NCBI GenBank assembly: GCA_945915275.1
Contig: CAMEEZ010000004.1
Coordinates: 1-48,426 of the forward strand
Direction of reading: 5' to 3'
Length of the DNA: 48,426 nt
From: an uncultured Mycoplasma sp.
GTDB taxonomy: Bacteria > Bacillota_I > Bacilli_A > RF39 > UBA660
Position 1 is the stretch's first letter. The number at the start of each line of letters is the position of its first letter. Positions 1-7,581 of this stretch are shown one piece after another. Under the pieces are notes generated by a model that searched no databases, had not been told where the DNA came from, and saw nothing but the letters and a program-made list of their open reading frames with translations. The position numbers and the translations under genes were made by a program.

Positions 1-42
1 ATGTCAACCAATATTTTCTTTGAAATACATATTTTACATTTT

Positions 43-66
43 GTCAAAAAAACTGACATTTGTCAG
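43..66 (-). terminator. Rho-independent terminator after the first minus-strand gene
   Basis: Read on the minus strand, a CTGACA/TGTCAG inverted repeat (53-66) is followed directly by six T residues. It begins one base after the stop codon of the small membrane protein at 68-469 and would end the T-box/alaS transcript. Confidence 0.7.
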
Positions 67-67
67 C

Positions 68-469
68 TTATTTTTTATTTATATTTTCAAATTTAAAATC
101 ATCATAATTTCCTGAATAGTAATATTTTTTATTAGAAACTATTATTGTATAATTTGTATCATCGCCAAGTATAGAAATTCTTATTTTGCCATTTATCGAT
201 ACATCATCTGTTAAAAGATTTTTACTTTTTAATTCAACTATAGTTACTTCTCCAACAACAGGATCATTTTTATCAATTTTAGGATCTAATACTCTCAAAA
301 AGTAATTAGAAGCAATATTCATGATATTTCTAGTTTCTAGAATAAAATCATTTTTTTCTTTTTTAACAATCATATTCTCTAATGAAACTATAATATTATC
401 TAGTTTAAAAAATAAGGTTATTATTAATATAAAAGAAATTATTATTAATATCATTTTTTTTATTTTCAT
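68..469 (-). CDS. Small membrane-anchored hypothetical protein
   Basis: 133 residues. I do not recognise a named family. Residues 6-22 form one hydrophobic N-terminal segment, so the rest is probably outside the membrane. The exposed part has a helical stretch, then a segment around VTIVELKSKNLL, then beta-rich sequence ending in Lys. This layout resembles the C-terminal halves of Gram-positive pilin-like proteins, but no prepilin-peptidase site is visible, so that link is weak. The gene starts 10 nt after the alaS stop with no obvious ribosome binding site, so it may depend on read-through from alaS. A terminator hairpin follows the stop at once. Confidence 0.6.
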   Translation of the reverse strand: MKIKKMILIIISFILIITLFFKLDNIIVSLENMIVKKEKNDFILETRNIMNIASNYFLRVLDPKIDKNDPVVGEVTIVELKSKNLLTDDVSINGKIRISILGDDTNYTIIVSNKKYYYSGNYDDFKFENINKK

Positions 470-479
470 ATTGATAAGT

Positions 480-2222
480 TTATTCTAAAACGGCTTTTAT
501 TCTTCTTACGCCTGCACTAGATGCCTCTTCTTTCTTTATTTTAAAGGTACCAAGTTCTTTAGTATTTTTTACGTGAGGACCTCCGCATAATTCTTTAGAT
601 ATGTTGCCTATACTATAAACTGTTACTATGTCAGGATATTTTTCTATAAACATACATTCAGCACCAGATTTTATTGCTTCTTCTTTAGGCATTTCTTCAA
701 AAGTTACATCAATTCCTTTTTCTATCCATTTATTTACTAAATTTTCTACTTGTTCTTTTTCTTCATCATTTAATTTTTTTTCACAGCTAAAATCAAAGCG
801 CATTCTTTCTGTTGTAATATTAGAACCTTTTTGATGAACATTGTCTCCTATGACTTGTTTTAATGCAGCATTTAATAAGTGAGTTGCGGTATGATATTTT
901 GTTTCGATTTCCCCATTACCAGCTAACCCTCCTTTAAATTTACCTGCTGAAGCAGTTCTTGATTTTTCTTGGTGTTCTTTAAACTTTTGTTTAAATCCTT
1001 CAGAGTCAACCTTTAATCCACGTTCTTTAGCTAATTCTTCAGTTAACTCTAATGGAAACCCAAATGTATCGAATAATCTAAATGCGGTAGAACCATCAAT
1101 ATCTTCATTATTACGAGTTACTTTTTCAAATTCTCTTAACCCTTTTTCTAAAGTACGATTAAATTTTATTTTTTCATTACTTAATACTTCATATACTACT
1201 GCTTCATTATCATTAATTTCCTGATAATACGCTTTATATTTTTCGACTATTAATTTTGCAATTCTTTGTTCCCAATTGCTATTAATATCAATATTTAAAT
1301 TTTTTGCATGTCTAATAGCTCTTCTTATTAATCTTCTTAAAATATAACCTTGATCAGTGTTACTTGGTTTTATCCCTGCTCTATCCGCAGAGATAAAAAC
1401 TGCGGTTCTTAAATGATCAGCAATAATTCTCATACTTTTTTTATTTTCTTCATAAGGAATACCTGCAATTTCAGAAATTAGTTCAATTACATCTTTCCAA
1501 ATACTTGACTCATAATTGTCTTTGACACCTTCTAAGACAGCAACTGTTCTTTCAACTCCCATACCTGTATCAACATTTTTTTTAGGAAGATCAGTAACAA
1601 TTCCATTCTTATCCTTATAATATTGCATGAATACATTATTCCATATTTCTACCCAACGATCATCTTCCGGATCAAATTTTTCAGGAATATCATCATTACT
1701 TCTAAAATAAAATATTTCTGTATCTGGCCCACAAGGTCCTGTTTCTCCAGCAATCCAAAAATTGTCTTTAACAGTACGAGCAATTCTTTCTTCTTTAATA
1801 CCTAAGCTTTTCCATTTATTATAACTTTCACTATCAAATGGTATAGAATCATCACCAGCAAAGACAGTTACTGCTAATTTCTCAACCGGAATATTTAGAT
1901 GTTTAGTCAACAATTCAAAGCTCCATTCAATACTTTCTTGCTTAAAATAATCTCCTAAACTCCAATTACCTAACATTTCAAAAAAAGTATGATGAGTTGT
2001 ATCTCCAATTACATCTAAATCATTGGTTCTAATACATTTTTGATAATCGCATAATCTCGTGCCATATGGATGAGATTGTCCCATTAAGTATGGTATTAAT
2101 GGTTGCATTCCAGCAGTATTAAATAAAACACTTGGATCATTCTCTGGAACTACTGGAGCACTTGGTATTTGTTTATGACCTTTACTAATAAAAAAATTAA
2201 TATATATATCTTTTAAATTCAT
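480..2222 (-). CDS. alaS: Alanyl-tRNA synthetase, compact form
   Basis: Charges tRNA-Ala with alanine. The class II catalytic core and tRNA-recognition region fill about residues 1-420 (GMQPLIPYLMG near 38, FFEMLGNWSLGDYF near 80-93, GMGVER near 220). The editing core follows, with its zinc-site motifs HTATH (444-448) and CGGPH (546-550). The protein ends at residue 580, against about 870 usually. It lacks the C-terminal DHHA1/C-Ala domain, and the beta-barrel segment that normally precedes the editing core is replaced by about 20 residues around KFKGGLAG. This architecture and the N-terminal wording resemble the short AlaRS of Patescibacteria, from memory. The open reading frame is intact, so it is a genuine short form, not a truncated copy. 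It lies 4 nt after the P-loop gene in a T-box-controlled operon. Confidence 0.95.
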   Translation of the reverse strand: MNLKDIYINFFISKGHKQIPSAPVVPENDPSVLFNTAGMQPLIPYLMGQSHPYGTRLCDYQKCIRTNDLDVIGDTTHHTFFEMLGNWSLGDYFKQESIEWSFELLTKHLNIPVEKLAVTVFAGDDSIPFDSESYNKWKSLGIKEERIARTVKDNFWIAGETGPCGPDTEIFYFRSNDDIPEKFDPEDDRWVEIWNNVFMQYYKDKNGIVTDLPKKNVDTGMGVERTVAVLEGVKDNYESSIWKDVIELISEIAGIPYEENKKSMRIIADHLRTAVFISADRAGIKPSNTDQGYILRRLIRRAIRHAKNLNIDINSNWEQRIAKLIVEKYKAYYQEINDNEAVVYEVLSNEKIKFNRTLEKGLREFEKVTRNNEDIDGSTAFRLFDTFGFPLELTEELAKERGLKVDSEGFKQKFKEHQEKSRTASAGKFKGGLAGNGEIETKYHTATHLLNAALKQVIGDNVHQKGSNITTERMRFDFSCEKKLNDEEKEQVENLVNKWIEKGIDVTFEEMPKEEAIKSGAECMFIEKYPDIVTVYSIGNISKELCGGPHVKNTKELGTFKIKKEEASSAGVRRIKAVLE

Positions 2223-2226
2223 ATTT

Positions 2227-2754
2227 TTACTTCCCTTCTAAAAATTGAAATAATTGTCTTTTTACTTCACTTAAATCATTATTAATAATTGTATAATCAA
2301 ATTCATCATAATTTTCTAATGCTATCTCAGATGGATGAATTTGTTCTTCCGCAGTTAATGTACTAACTCTAAATTGATTAACTACTAATATCGATGTAAC
2401 ATCATCATAAATATTTTTGATGGCTTTAATCTCATCTGGATATCTTACATCACATATAATTGTGACTTCAAAATCTCTTTCATATACTTTTATATCTTCA
2501 AGCATTCTTTCTGTAAAAAAATTAGGCATATTTAGATCGTTTCTAATATACATTCCTAAATCTTGTAAAAACTTTCTTGGCTTATTTGCAGAAAGCCCAT
2601 CCCAATTTATCATTTCTTTGGCATATTCTTTTAAATATTTACTATACTCAGTAATAACTGCTTCTTTTTGCTGATAAATATAATATTCTTTTATCATTTT
2701 AGCAACTTCTGCTTTTCCACTTTCTGCTTTACCAGCAATTAAAAATATTTTCAT
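2227..2754 (-). CDS. P-loop kinase-like protein (dNMP kinase-like)
   Basis: 175 residues. The N-terminus MKIFLIAGKAESGKAEVA is a Walker A-like loop (GxxxxGK), but the residue after the Lys is Ala, not the usual Ser/Thr that helps bind Mg2+. Downstream, PRKFLQDLGMYIR (near 79-91) and an ICDVRYPDEI segment (near 118-128) resemble phage and bacterial deoxynucleoside monophosphate kinase-like proteins. The substrate cannot be read from the sequence, and the altered P-loop may mean weak or no catalysis. The start has a clear AAAGGA site 6 nt upstream. It is the first gene after the alanine T-box leader and sits just before alaS, so its expression should follow tRNA-Ala charging. Confidence 0.65.
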   Translation of the reverse strand: MKIFLIAGKAESGKAEVAKMIKEYYIYQQKEAVITEYSKYLKEYAKEMINWDGLSANKPRKFLQDLGMYIRNDLNMPNFFTERMLEDIKVYERDFEVTIICDVRYPDEIKAIKNIYDDVTSILVVNQFRVSTLTAEEQIHPSEIALENYDEFDYTIINNDLSEVKRQLFQFLEGK

Positions 2755-2768
2755 TCATATTCCTTTCT

Positions 2769-2809
2769 AAAAAAATACCACATATATGCAAAGGAGCAAA
2801 TATGCGGTA
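2769..2809 (-). terminator. T-box leader terminator
   Basis: A stem of 14 positions (13 paired, one mismatch) joins 2776-2789 to 2796-2809 with a 6-nt loop. A run of seven T residues follows on the minus strand. Its 5' arm contains the GGTACCGC end of the T-box, so antiterminator and terminator exclude each other. Confidence 0.88.
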
Positions 2810-2954
2810 CCATCCTTATTTTTACTTAATTATTGATAACGGCAATGCCGATTTAATCTCCTAAAGTAGCAATTTAATAATTTAATTATTGATTTTCACC
2901 AAATATCAACTCTCTATAAATTACACTATTAAACATCTTTAATCACTGATTAAC
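2770..2954 (-). promoter_or_regulatory. T-box riboswitch leader, alanine type
   Basis: Minus strand, from the inferred transcript start to the terminator. Visible elements in order are the stem I motif AGAGAGTTGAT (about 2902-2912), the apical GGTGAAAATC (2891-2900), a GCT Ala codon in the specifier position followed by A (2868-2870), a stem III hairpin CGGCATTGCCG (2841-2851), and the T-box antiterminator sequence AAGGATGGTACCGC (2804-2817). The TGGT bulge would pair with an ACCA tRNA end, which fits tRNA-Ala with discriminator A. The same bases pair into the terminator when the tRNA is charged. A TATAAT -10 box is at 2961-2966. The leader controls the P-loop gene and alaS. Confidence 0.92.
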
Positions 2955-2984
2955 GTGTTAATTATATCAAACTATTGATAAAAA

Positions 2985-4124
2985 TTAAACCTTTTTTTCA
3001 TCAAATAAATCATATTTATTTTTAATAAATCTCCATAGAACTTTTAAAAGGGCTAAGCAAGGAGTTGCAAAAACCATTCCTATTATTCCAAAGAAATATG
3101 CAAATATTAGTAAACCAACAATTATTGTCACTGGGTGTAGTTGCATTGCTTTACTCATAACAACTGGCTGTAAAATATAGCTTTCAACAAGTTGAACAAT
3201 AACGCAGATAATTAATGCCGAAATTCCTACAACACTTCCCTGGCTAAAGCCAACAATTACTGCGGCAGCTCCACCAATATATGGTCCAATATATGGAATT
3301 AAATCTGTTAATCCACAAAATAATCCAAATAATACCGGAGCTTTTAAACCTATAATAGTAAATCCAATAGAATCAGTAACAAAAACCATTGATGCTACAA
3401 GTAAAGTTCCATTGACAGTCTTTCTTACTTCTTTTCCTATAGTATTAATTAATGTTTCTATTTCATATTTATTTTTCTTTGGAATTAATTTCAATAAGTG
3501 TCTTGTAATAGATTCAAAATCAAACAACATATATAAACCAACAACTAATCCTAGTAAGAAAACACCAATACCAGAGAATAAACTAACAACTAAATTAATA
3601 ACTATATTAGGCAAATTATTCATGAATCCTAATAATTGTGTTTCAACTGAATTCATCATATTATCTTTGACATTTACTAAATTAAATCTTTCTAGATCAA
3701 ATTGACTAATTGCATCGTTAACGAAAACTTCTATTTCATCTAAAATACTTGGTACAACAGCAACCAATTCATTTATTTGAGAATATAGTACTGGAATAAA
3801 TACTCTAATAAAAATTATTAAGCATATCAAAAATATAAGATATACAATTATAGCACTTAATATTTTAGGAATACCTTTATCTTTTAATTTACTAACTAAA
3901 GGATTAAATAACCAAGCAATTATAAAACCTATAAATAATGGAGATATAACCTTGAGAATACCTATAAATAATTTAAAGATTCCCAAATACTTTATTAAAA
4001 ATGTAAAACCTATAATTACTATAGCAATAAGGACAAAATAAAAAACATGTAATATTTTTTTAGAAAGTCCAATTACCTCATTTAATCCTTGAGTATCAAT
4101 TTTATCTTTCTTCATTTTACTCAC
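2985..4124 (-). CDS. AI-2E family transporter (UPF0118 permease)
   Basis: 379 residues with about seven or eight hydrophobic segments: two near the N-terminus (about 25-50 and 60-75), one near 87-110, a soluble stretch at about 120-170, then several C-terminal helices. The segment GLKAPVLFGLFCGLTDLIPYIGPYIGG and a Gly-rich C-terminus are hallmarks of the AI-2E/PerM/YtvI permease family. Family members range from autoinducer export to sodium-proton antiport and spore roles (YtvI), so the substrate is open. The start has an AGAAGGTGAG site 4-5 nt upstream. It lies downstream of the spoIIP cluster and upstream of the T-box promoter. Confidence 0.88.
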   Translation of the reverse strand: MSKMKKDKIDTQGLNEVIGLSKKILHVFYFVLIAIVIIGFTFLIKYLGIFKLFIGILKVISPLFIGFIIAWLFNPLVSKLKDKGIPKILSAIIVYLIFLICLIIFIRVFIPVLYSQINELVAVVPSILDEIEVFVNDAISQFDLERFNLVNVKDNMMNSVETQLLGFMNNLPNIVINLVVSLFSGIGVFLLGLVVGLYMLFDFESITRHLLKLIPKKNKYEIETLINTIGKEVRKTVNGTLLVASMVFVTDSIGFTIIGLKAPVLFGLFCGLTDLIPYIGPYIGGAAAVIVGFSQGSVVGISALIICVIVQLVESYILQPVVMSKAMQLHPVTIIVGLLIFAYFFGIIGMVFATPCLALLKVLWRFIKNKYDLFDEKKV

Positions 4125-4159
4125 CTTCTAAATATAAGTATATCTTAAATAATCCCTAA

Positions 4160-4486
4160 TTACCAGAATAAACTTTTCAAAATGTCAACTATTTCTTTCG
4201 CCCCTTTAATAATTACTTTACCAAAGGAGTCATTTATTTTTTGACCCAAACGGCTCATTTTATTGGAATAATCTTTTTCTTCTTCAACGTTATAGTTTGA
4301 TATATCTACAATTTTATTATTTTTAACATCATCTTCAAACTTTCTTATATTTTCTTCAGTTAAAGTTACTTTCTTAGATAACTTGGTTTCATAATATCCA
4401 TTTTCTAACATTATATATAATATTAAAAATAAAATTATAGAAATTTTTAAAAATACCATAAGCCAGTTATTCTTTTTAGTTTTCAT
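4160..4486 (-). CDS. Small membrane protein next to spoIIP
   Basis: 108 residues, family not recognised. One transmembrane segment lies at about residues 10-27, followed by a charged, probably extracytoplasmic, part (EENIRKFEDDVKNNKIVD) and a C-terminal amphipathic helix ending in Phe-Trp. I chose the ATG at 4486 because AAAGGAG lies 4 nt upstream inside the end of spoIIP. A longer reading frame would start at 4516 without such a site. The 11-nt overlap with spoIIP implies translational coupling and suggests a role in the same envelope or sporulation process, which is inference. Confidence 0.65.
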   Translation of the reverse strand: MKTKKNNWLMVFLKISIILFLILYIMLENGYYETKLSKKVTLTEENIRKFEDDVKNNKIVDISNYNVEEEKDYSNKMSRLGQKINDSFGKVIIKGAKEIVDILKSLFW

Positions 4487-5423
4487 ATATCTCCTTTGTA
4501 AATTCAAAAATAACATCTGCTAATAATTCAACTGTATTCTTTACTTCTTCTATATTATTATATTGTCCTCCGATTTCAATTAGAAATACATTTTCATTAA
4601 AATCTTGATTATATATTCCATTAACCCCTTTACCACTTTTTTTCATAATCCCTCGAGATAATTTTTGACATTTTAGCTCTATTTTATTATTTAGTATTGT
4701 TGCATTATTAAGATTTTTTTCATAATCTTTATGTTCCAATCCTATTACAAATAAAACACGCGCGTATTTTTTGCCATCACACTCTATTGTAGTTGATTTA
4801 TATGTTCCAGAATCTCTATGTATATCAATAAATAATTCTAAAGTAGAATTTTTATTTTTAGCATCTTCTAAAAAAGTTCGACTTACTTGATAGCTTCTAC
4901 CATATTTCCAATTATTTTCATTTAATATTCTTTTTACTTCTCTTGTTTCAACTATTGTCGGGATTCCTAAGTCATTTAATTGTTCTCTTAACATATAACT
5001 AGTAAGCATTACTGTAGGTTTAATACTATATGGCTCTAGATAATCTTTTTGATATTCTTCTGTTTGGTGAGTGTTATATAAGTAAATAATTGGTAAAGAT
5101 ATTTCTTCTTTTTTGGGATCTTCTAAATATTCTCCTGTGGTTAAATCTTCTAAATCTTCACCAGCTATTTCTTTTTCATTATTATTAATATTTAATGAAT
5201 AACTTAAAAAAAAGTTTTTATCTTTTATATTTAATATTTTTGGCAAATTAAAATTATTTTCTCCTAAAAGATAGCTTATTATTATATCTTCCGTTATTTT
5301 TTTATCTAAAAAGTAATTAATTAATTTTAAACCAATACATAAAGAAAATAAAAAAGTAATAAAAAACATAATAATTCTTAAATAAAAATTTCTTTTTTTT
5401 GAAGTTTTAAATCTTTTTTTCAT
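4476..5423 (-). CDS. spoIIP: Stage II sporulation protein P
   Basis: Peptidoglycan amidase/endopeptidase that with SpoIID and SpoIIM drives engulfment of the forespore. The N-terminus is cytoplasmic and basic, followed by one transmembrane segment (about 14-36). The catalytic domain begins near residue 110. Conserved metal-site regions are visible: YNTHQTEEY (about 115-123), IDIHRDS (199-205) and LIEIGG (about 286-291). The length of 315 is slightly below the usual size. It follows gpr by 54 nt, the same order as gpr-spoIIP in B. subtilis. An AGGAAG site precedes the ATG. Confidence 0.93.
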   Translation of the reverse strand: MKKRFKTSKKRNFYLRIIMFFITFLFSLCIGLKLINYFLDKKITEDIIISYLLGENNFNLPKILNIKDKNFFLSYSLNINNNEKEIAGEDLEDLTTGEYLEDPKKEEISLPIIYLYNTHQTEEYQKDYLEPYSIKPTVMLTSYMLREQLNDLGIPTIVETREVKRILNENNWKYGRSYQVSRTFLEDAKNKNSTLELFIDIHRDSGTYKSTTIECDGKKYARVLFVIGLEHKDYEKNLNNATILNNKIELKCQKLSRGIMKKSGKGVNGIYNQDFNENVFLIEIGGQYNNIEEVKNTVELLADVIFEFTKEIYEN

Positions 5424-5477
5424 TCTAATCGCTTCCTATTTTTATTATAGAAAGTTTAAAATAAAAATTTTGTCAGT

Positions 5478-6170
5478 TTAAGATATGAATATTTTATTAA
5501 TTGCTTTAGAAATCAAATCACTTACATCTTCAATTATTTGATTAATATTACTACTTGTTAAATAATTACCATTATATTTAAAAACCAAAGGAATTCCAAT
5601 TGAAATAACTGGAATGTTAAATGTATTTGAATTAATTTCTTTATTATCTTTGATATATGCCCCAGGAATAATACCTGAATCGTTTATTTCGATACATTTG
5701 TTTAAATTTTCTAAATTACTTGTACATAACGAATCAATAATAATAATACACTCTGGTTTAAGTTCATTTACAACTAATTTTATAAGATCATAGGACATAA
5801 TTCCTGTTCTTTCAACAACTTCTGGATTAAATAATGCTATTTTAGGAACAGTTAAAAAATCATTATATTGATTTGTCGCAATAATTTTACTAGTTGTCTT
5901 AGGTCCTAAGGAATCTGCTAAAACTAAAGAGTTGCCTAATCCTATAACTAGTGTTTTATTTACATTATATTTTTCTAAAAAAATATTTAATGATTTAACT
6001 AATTCTTTAAATAGATTATTAGTTATATTATTAAAAAATATTACTCTAAAATCTTTTTCATTTTTTTGATCATAACTATAAACTTGAATTTCTTCGGCTC
6101 TTTTTTTACTTTTTAGTTTCATGCTTTCTTTATCTAAAACCGCACTTTCAATATAAAAATTTAAATCCAT
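5478..6170 (-). CDS. gpr: Germination protease Gpr, short form
   Basis: Gpr degrades small acid-soluble spore proteins at germination. The characteristic aspartic-protease-like blocks are present: GLGNSLVLADSLGP with Asp86, TGIMSYDLI (about 122-130), IIIIDSLCT with Asp146, and INDSGIIPGAY followed by VISIGIPLV. The two Asp match the catalytic pair of GPR. At 230 residues it is far shorter than the usual 320-370. The N-terminal pro-region (YIESAVLDKES) is reduced and the C-terminal extension is missing. Placement between rpsT and spoIIP matches B. subtilis and supports orthology. GGTGAATAA lies just before the ATG. YyaC is a more distant alternative. Confidence 0.87.
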   Translation of the reverse strand: MDLNFYIESAVLDKESMKLKSKKRAEEIQVYSYDQKNEKDFRVIFFNNITNNLFKELVKSLNIFLEKYNVNKTLVIGLGNSLVLADSLGPKTTSKIIATNQYNDFLTVPKIALFNPEVVERTGIMSYDLIKLVVNELKPECIIIIDSLCTSNLENLNKCIEINDSGIIPGAYIKDNKEINSNTFNIPVISIGIPLVFKYNGNYLTSSNINQIIEDVSDLISKAINKIFIS

Positions 6171-6187
6171 TATTTATTCACCAATAT

Positions 6188-6217
6188 TATTATGATAAAA
6201 ATAACATTTATTATTGC
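6188..6217 (-). promoter_or_regulatory. Candidate forespore (SigG-like) promoter of gpr
   Basis: On the minus strand CATAATA (6188-6194) matches the SigG -10 consensus, with GCAAT about 18 nt upstream as a partial -35. It sits just before the gpr start, where forespore control would be expected. In such AT-rich DNA a chance match is possible. Confidence 0.35.
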
Positions 6218-6242
6218 AAAAAATATATATTTTTGATAGAAT
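6214..6242 (+). promoter_or_regulatory. Promoter of rpsT
   Basis: TTGCAA (6214-6219), 17-nt spacer, TAGAAT (6237-6242), 30 nt before the rpsT start codon. A good vegetative sigma-A match, divergent from gpr. Confidence 0.75.
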
Positions 6243-6272
6243 TATTAATGAATTTACAGGAAGGAGAAAAAT

Positions 6273-6536
6273 ATGCCAAATATTAAAAGCTCAAAAAAGG
6301 CTGTAAAAGTAATAGCTAAAAAAACTGAGAATAATCATGAAATTAAAGCTAGAATTAAAAATTTAGTTAAGAATTGTGAAAAAGCTATCTCAGCTGGCGA
6401 TAAAGAAGCTGCTAATGAAATGTTTAAAGATATTCAAAAATGTGTAGATAAAGCTGTTTCAAAAGGATTAATGAAGAATAATACTGCTGATCGTCAAAAA
6501 GCAAGATTAAGTTTAAAAGTTAAAAATATGAAGTAA
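6273..6536 (+). CDS. rpsT: 30S ribosomal protein S20
   Basis: 87 residues, the normal length. The N-terminus MPNIKSSKKAVKVI is typical of S20, followed by lysine-rich helices and the conserved C-terminal KNTADRQKARLSLKV-type segment (here NNTADRQKARL). S20 binds 16S rRNA early in 30S assembly. AGGAAGGAG precedes the ATG. It is monocistronic, with its own promoter and a terminator that begins inside its last codons. The neighbours gpr and spoIIP are the same as in B. subtilis. Confidence 0.97.
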   Translation: MPNIKSSKKAVKVIAKKTENNHEIKARIKNLVKNCEKAISAGDKEAANEMFKDIQKCVDKAVSKGLMKNNTADRQKARLSLKVKNMK

Positions 6537-6557
6537 TAATTGTTTACTTCATTTTTT
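6528..6557 (+). terminator. Terminator of rpsT
   Basis: A perfect 9-bp stem ATGAAGTAA/TTACTTCAT with a 7-nt loop, followed by a T run. The left arm includes the last codons and stop of rpsT. Confidence 0.85.
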
Positions 6558-6568
6558 AATGTTATTAT
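6540..6568 (+). promoter_or_regulatory. Possible promoter of the transglutaminase-like gene
   Basis: TTGTTT (6540-6545), 17-nt spacer, TATTAT (6563-6568), directly after the rpsT terminator stem. Moderate match; the gene needs its own start if the terminator works. Confidence 0.4.
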
Positions 6569-6585
6569 ATAGTTGGTGACAGTAT

Positions 6586-7539
6586 ATGAATAACAATAAA
6601 GGACTAATTATTATATGTTGCTTAATTATTTTTATAACATGTCTTTTTTGTAATAAAACAAGTGATTTTCTAGCAAATATAATAAGTCAAAATTTTGAAA
6701 CGCAAAATCTGATTAAAAATGATTACTCTAAAGAACTTAATTATGGGTTCTTCTCTATTCCTAAAGATAATATTCCGCTAAGTAAAAAAGAATTAATAGG
6801 TGTTTTATTTTCCGTAATTAATAGTAAAGTAGATAAATATACTTTTTATTGTCCTAGCGAATATTCTAAGTGTTTAAAAGATATTGAAGAAATTAGCAAC
6901 GATGAATTACTTTTAACCCATTTAAATAATTTTGTCCATCCATATAATAGTTTTACTAATATAAAAACAACTATTGCAGAATCCGGAGAAATTACTATAA
7001 TGGTTTCATATCTATATACTGAGGAAGAAATATATTTATTAGAAGAAAAAGTTAATGAAATAATTAAAAATGAAATCACAAATGATATGGATGAATACGA
7101 AAAAATAAAAGCAATACATGATTTTATAGCCAATAATACAAAATATGATGTTGAAAGAAATGAATATGGAAATAGCAAATATGATTCTTTCAAAGCTACA
7201 GGGCCTCTTTTAAATGGCATAGCTACATGTAATGGTTATACTGATGCTTTAGCAATATTCTTAACACATCTTGGCTATGATAATTATAAAATTGCCACTA
7301 CTCCAGAAGAGATAAGTTATGAATCAACTGGTCATGTCTGGAATGCAATAAAATATAACGGCGAATGGTTACATATAGATTTAACTTGGGATGATCCTGT
7401 TAGTAAAGATGGCAAAGATTATTTATATCATAAATATTTCTTAGTAAACAATGATGAATTAAAAGAAGCTGATTCTGGAAACATAAATATTGAAGAGCAT
7501 AATTTCGATAAATCTGTATATTTAGAATTTAATTATTAA
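6586..7539 (+). CDS. Secreted or membrane-anchored transglutaminase-like protein
   Basis: 317 residues. A hydrophobic N-terminal segment (about 6-22, ILLIICC-like, Cys-rich) acts as signal or anchor. The C-terminal half is a transglutaminase-like cysteine-protease fold with the full catalytic triad in order: ATCNGYT (Cys215), TGHVWNAI (His250) and HIDLTWD (Asp265). The region just before, KIKAIHDFIANNTKYD, is the usual helix of this superfamily. Substrates are unknown; such proteins cut or cross-link surface peptides. GGTGACAG precedes the ATG. A strong two-way terminator follows, shared with the opposing surface-protein gene. Confidence 0.85.
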   Translation: MNNNKGLIIICCLIIFITCLFCNKTSDFLANIISQNFETQNLIKNDYSKELNYGFFSIPKDNIPLSKKELIGVLFSVINSKVDKYTFYCPSEYSKCLKDIEEISNDELLLTHLNNFVHPYNSFTNIKTTIAESGEITIMVSYLYTEEEIYLLEEKVNEIIKNEITNDMDEYEKIKAIHDFIANNTKYDVERNEYGNSKYDSFKATGPLLNGIATCNGYTDALAIFLTHLGYDNYKIATTPEEISYESTGHVWNAIKYNGEWLHIDLTWDDPVSKDGKDYLYHKYFLVNNDELKEADSGNINIEEHNFDKSVYLEFNY

Positions 7540-7543
7540 ACAA

Positions 7544-7579
7544 AAAAAATTTCAATTATTAAATGAATTGAAATTTTTT
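7544..7579. terminator. Bidirectional terminator between convergent genes
   Basis: A perfect 14-bp stem (7544-7557 with 7566-7579) and 8-nt loop, with A and T runs at both sides. It serves both the transglutaminase-like gene and the surface-protein gene. Confidence 0.88.
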
Positions 7580-7581
7580 AT

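Noticed and set aside
480..2222. alaS as a truncated pseudogene
   Set aside because: All editing and catalytic motifs are present and the frame ends cleanly where short-form enzymes end.
5478..6170. Gene next to rpsT as the YyaC-type spore protease instead of Gpr
   Set aside because: The GLGNSLVLADSLGP, TGIMSYDLI and INDSGIIPGAY blocks and gene order fit Gpr better.
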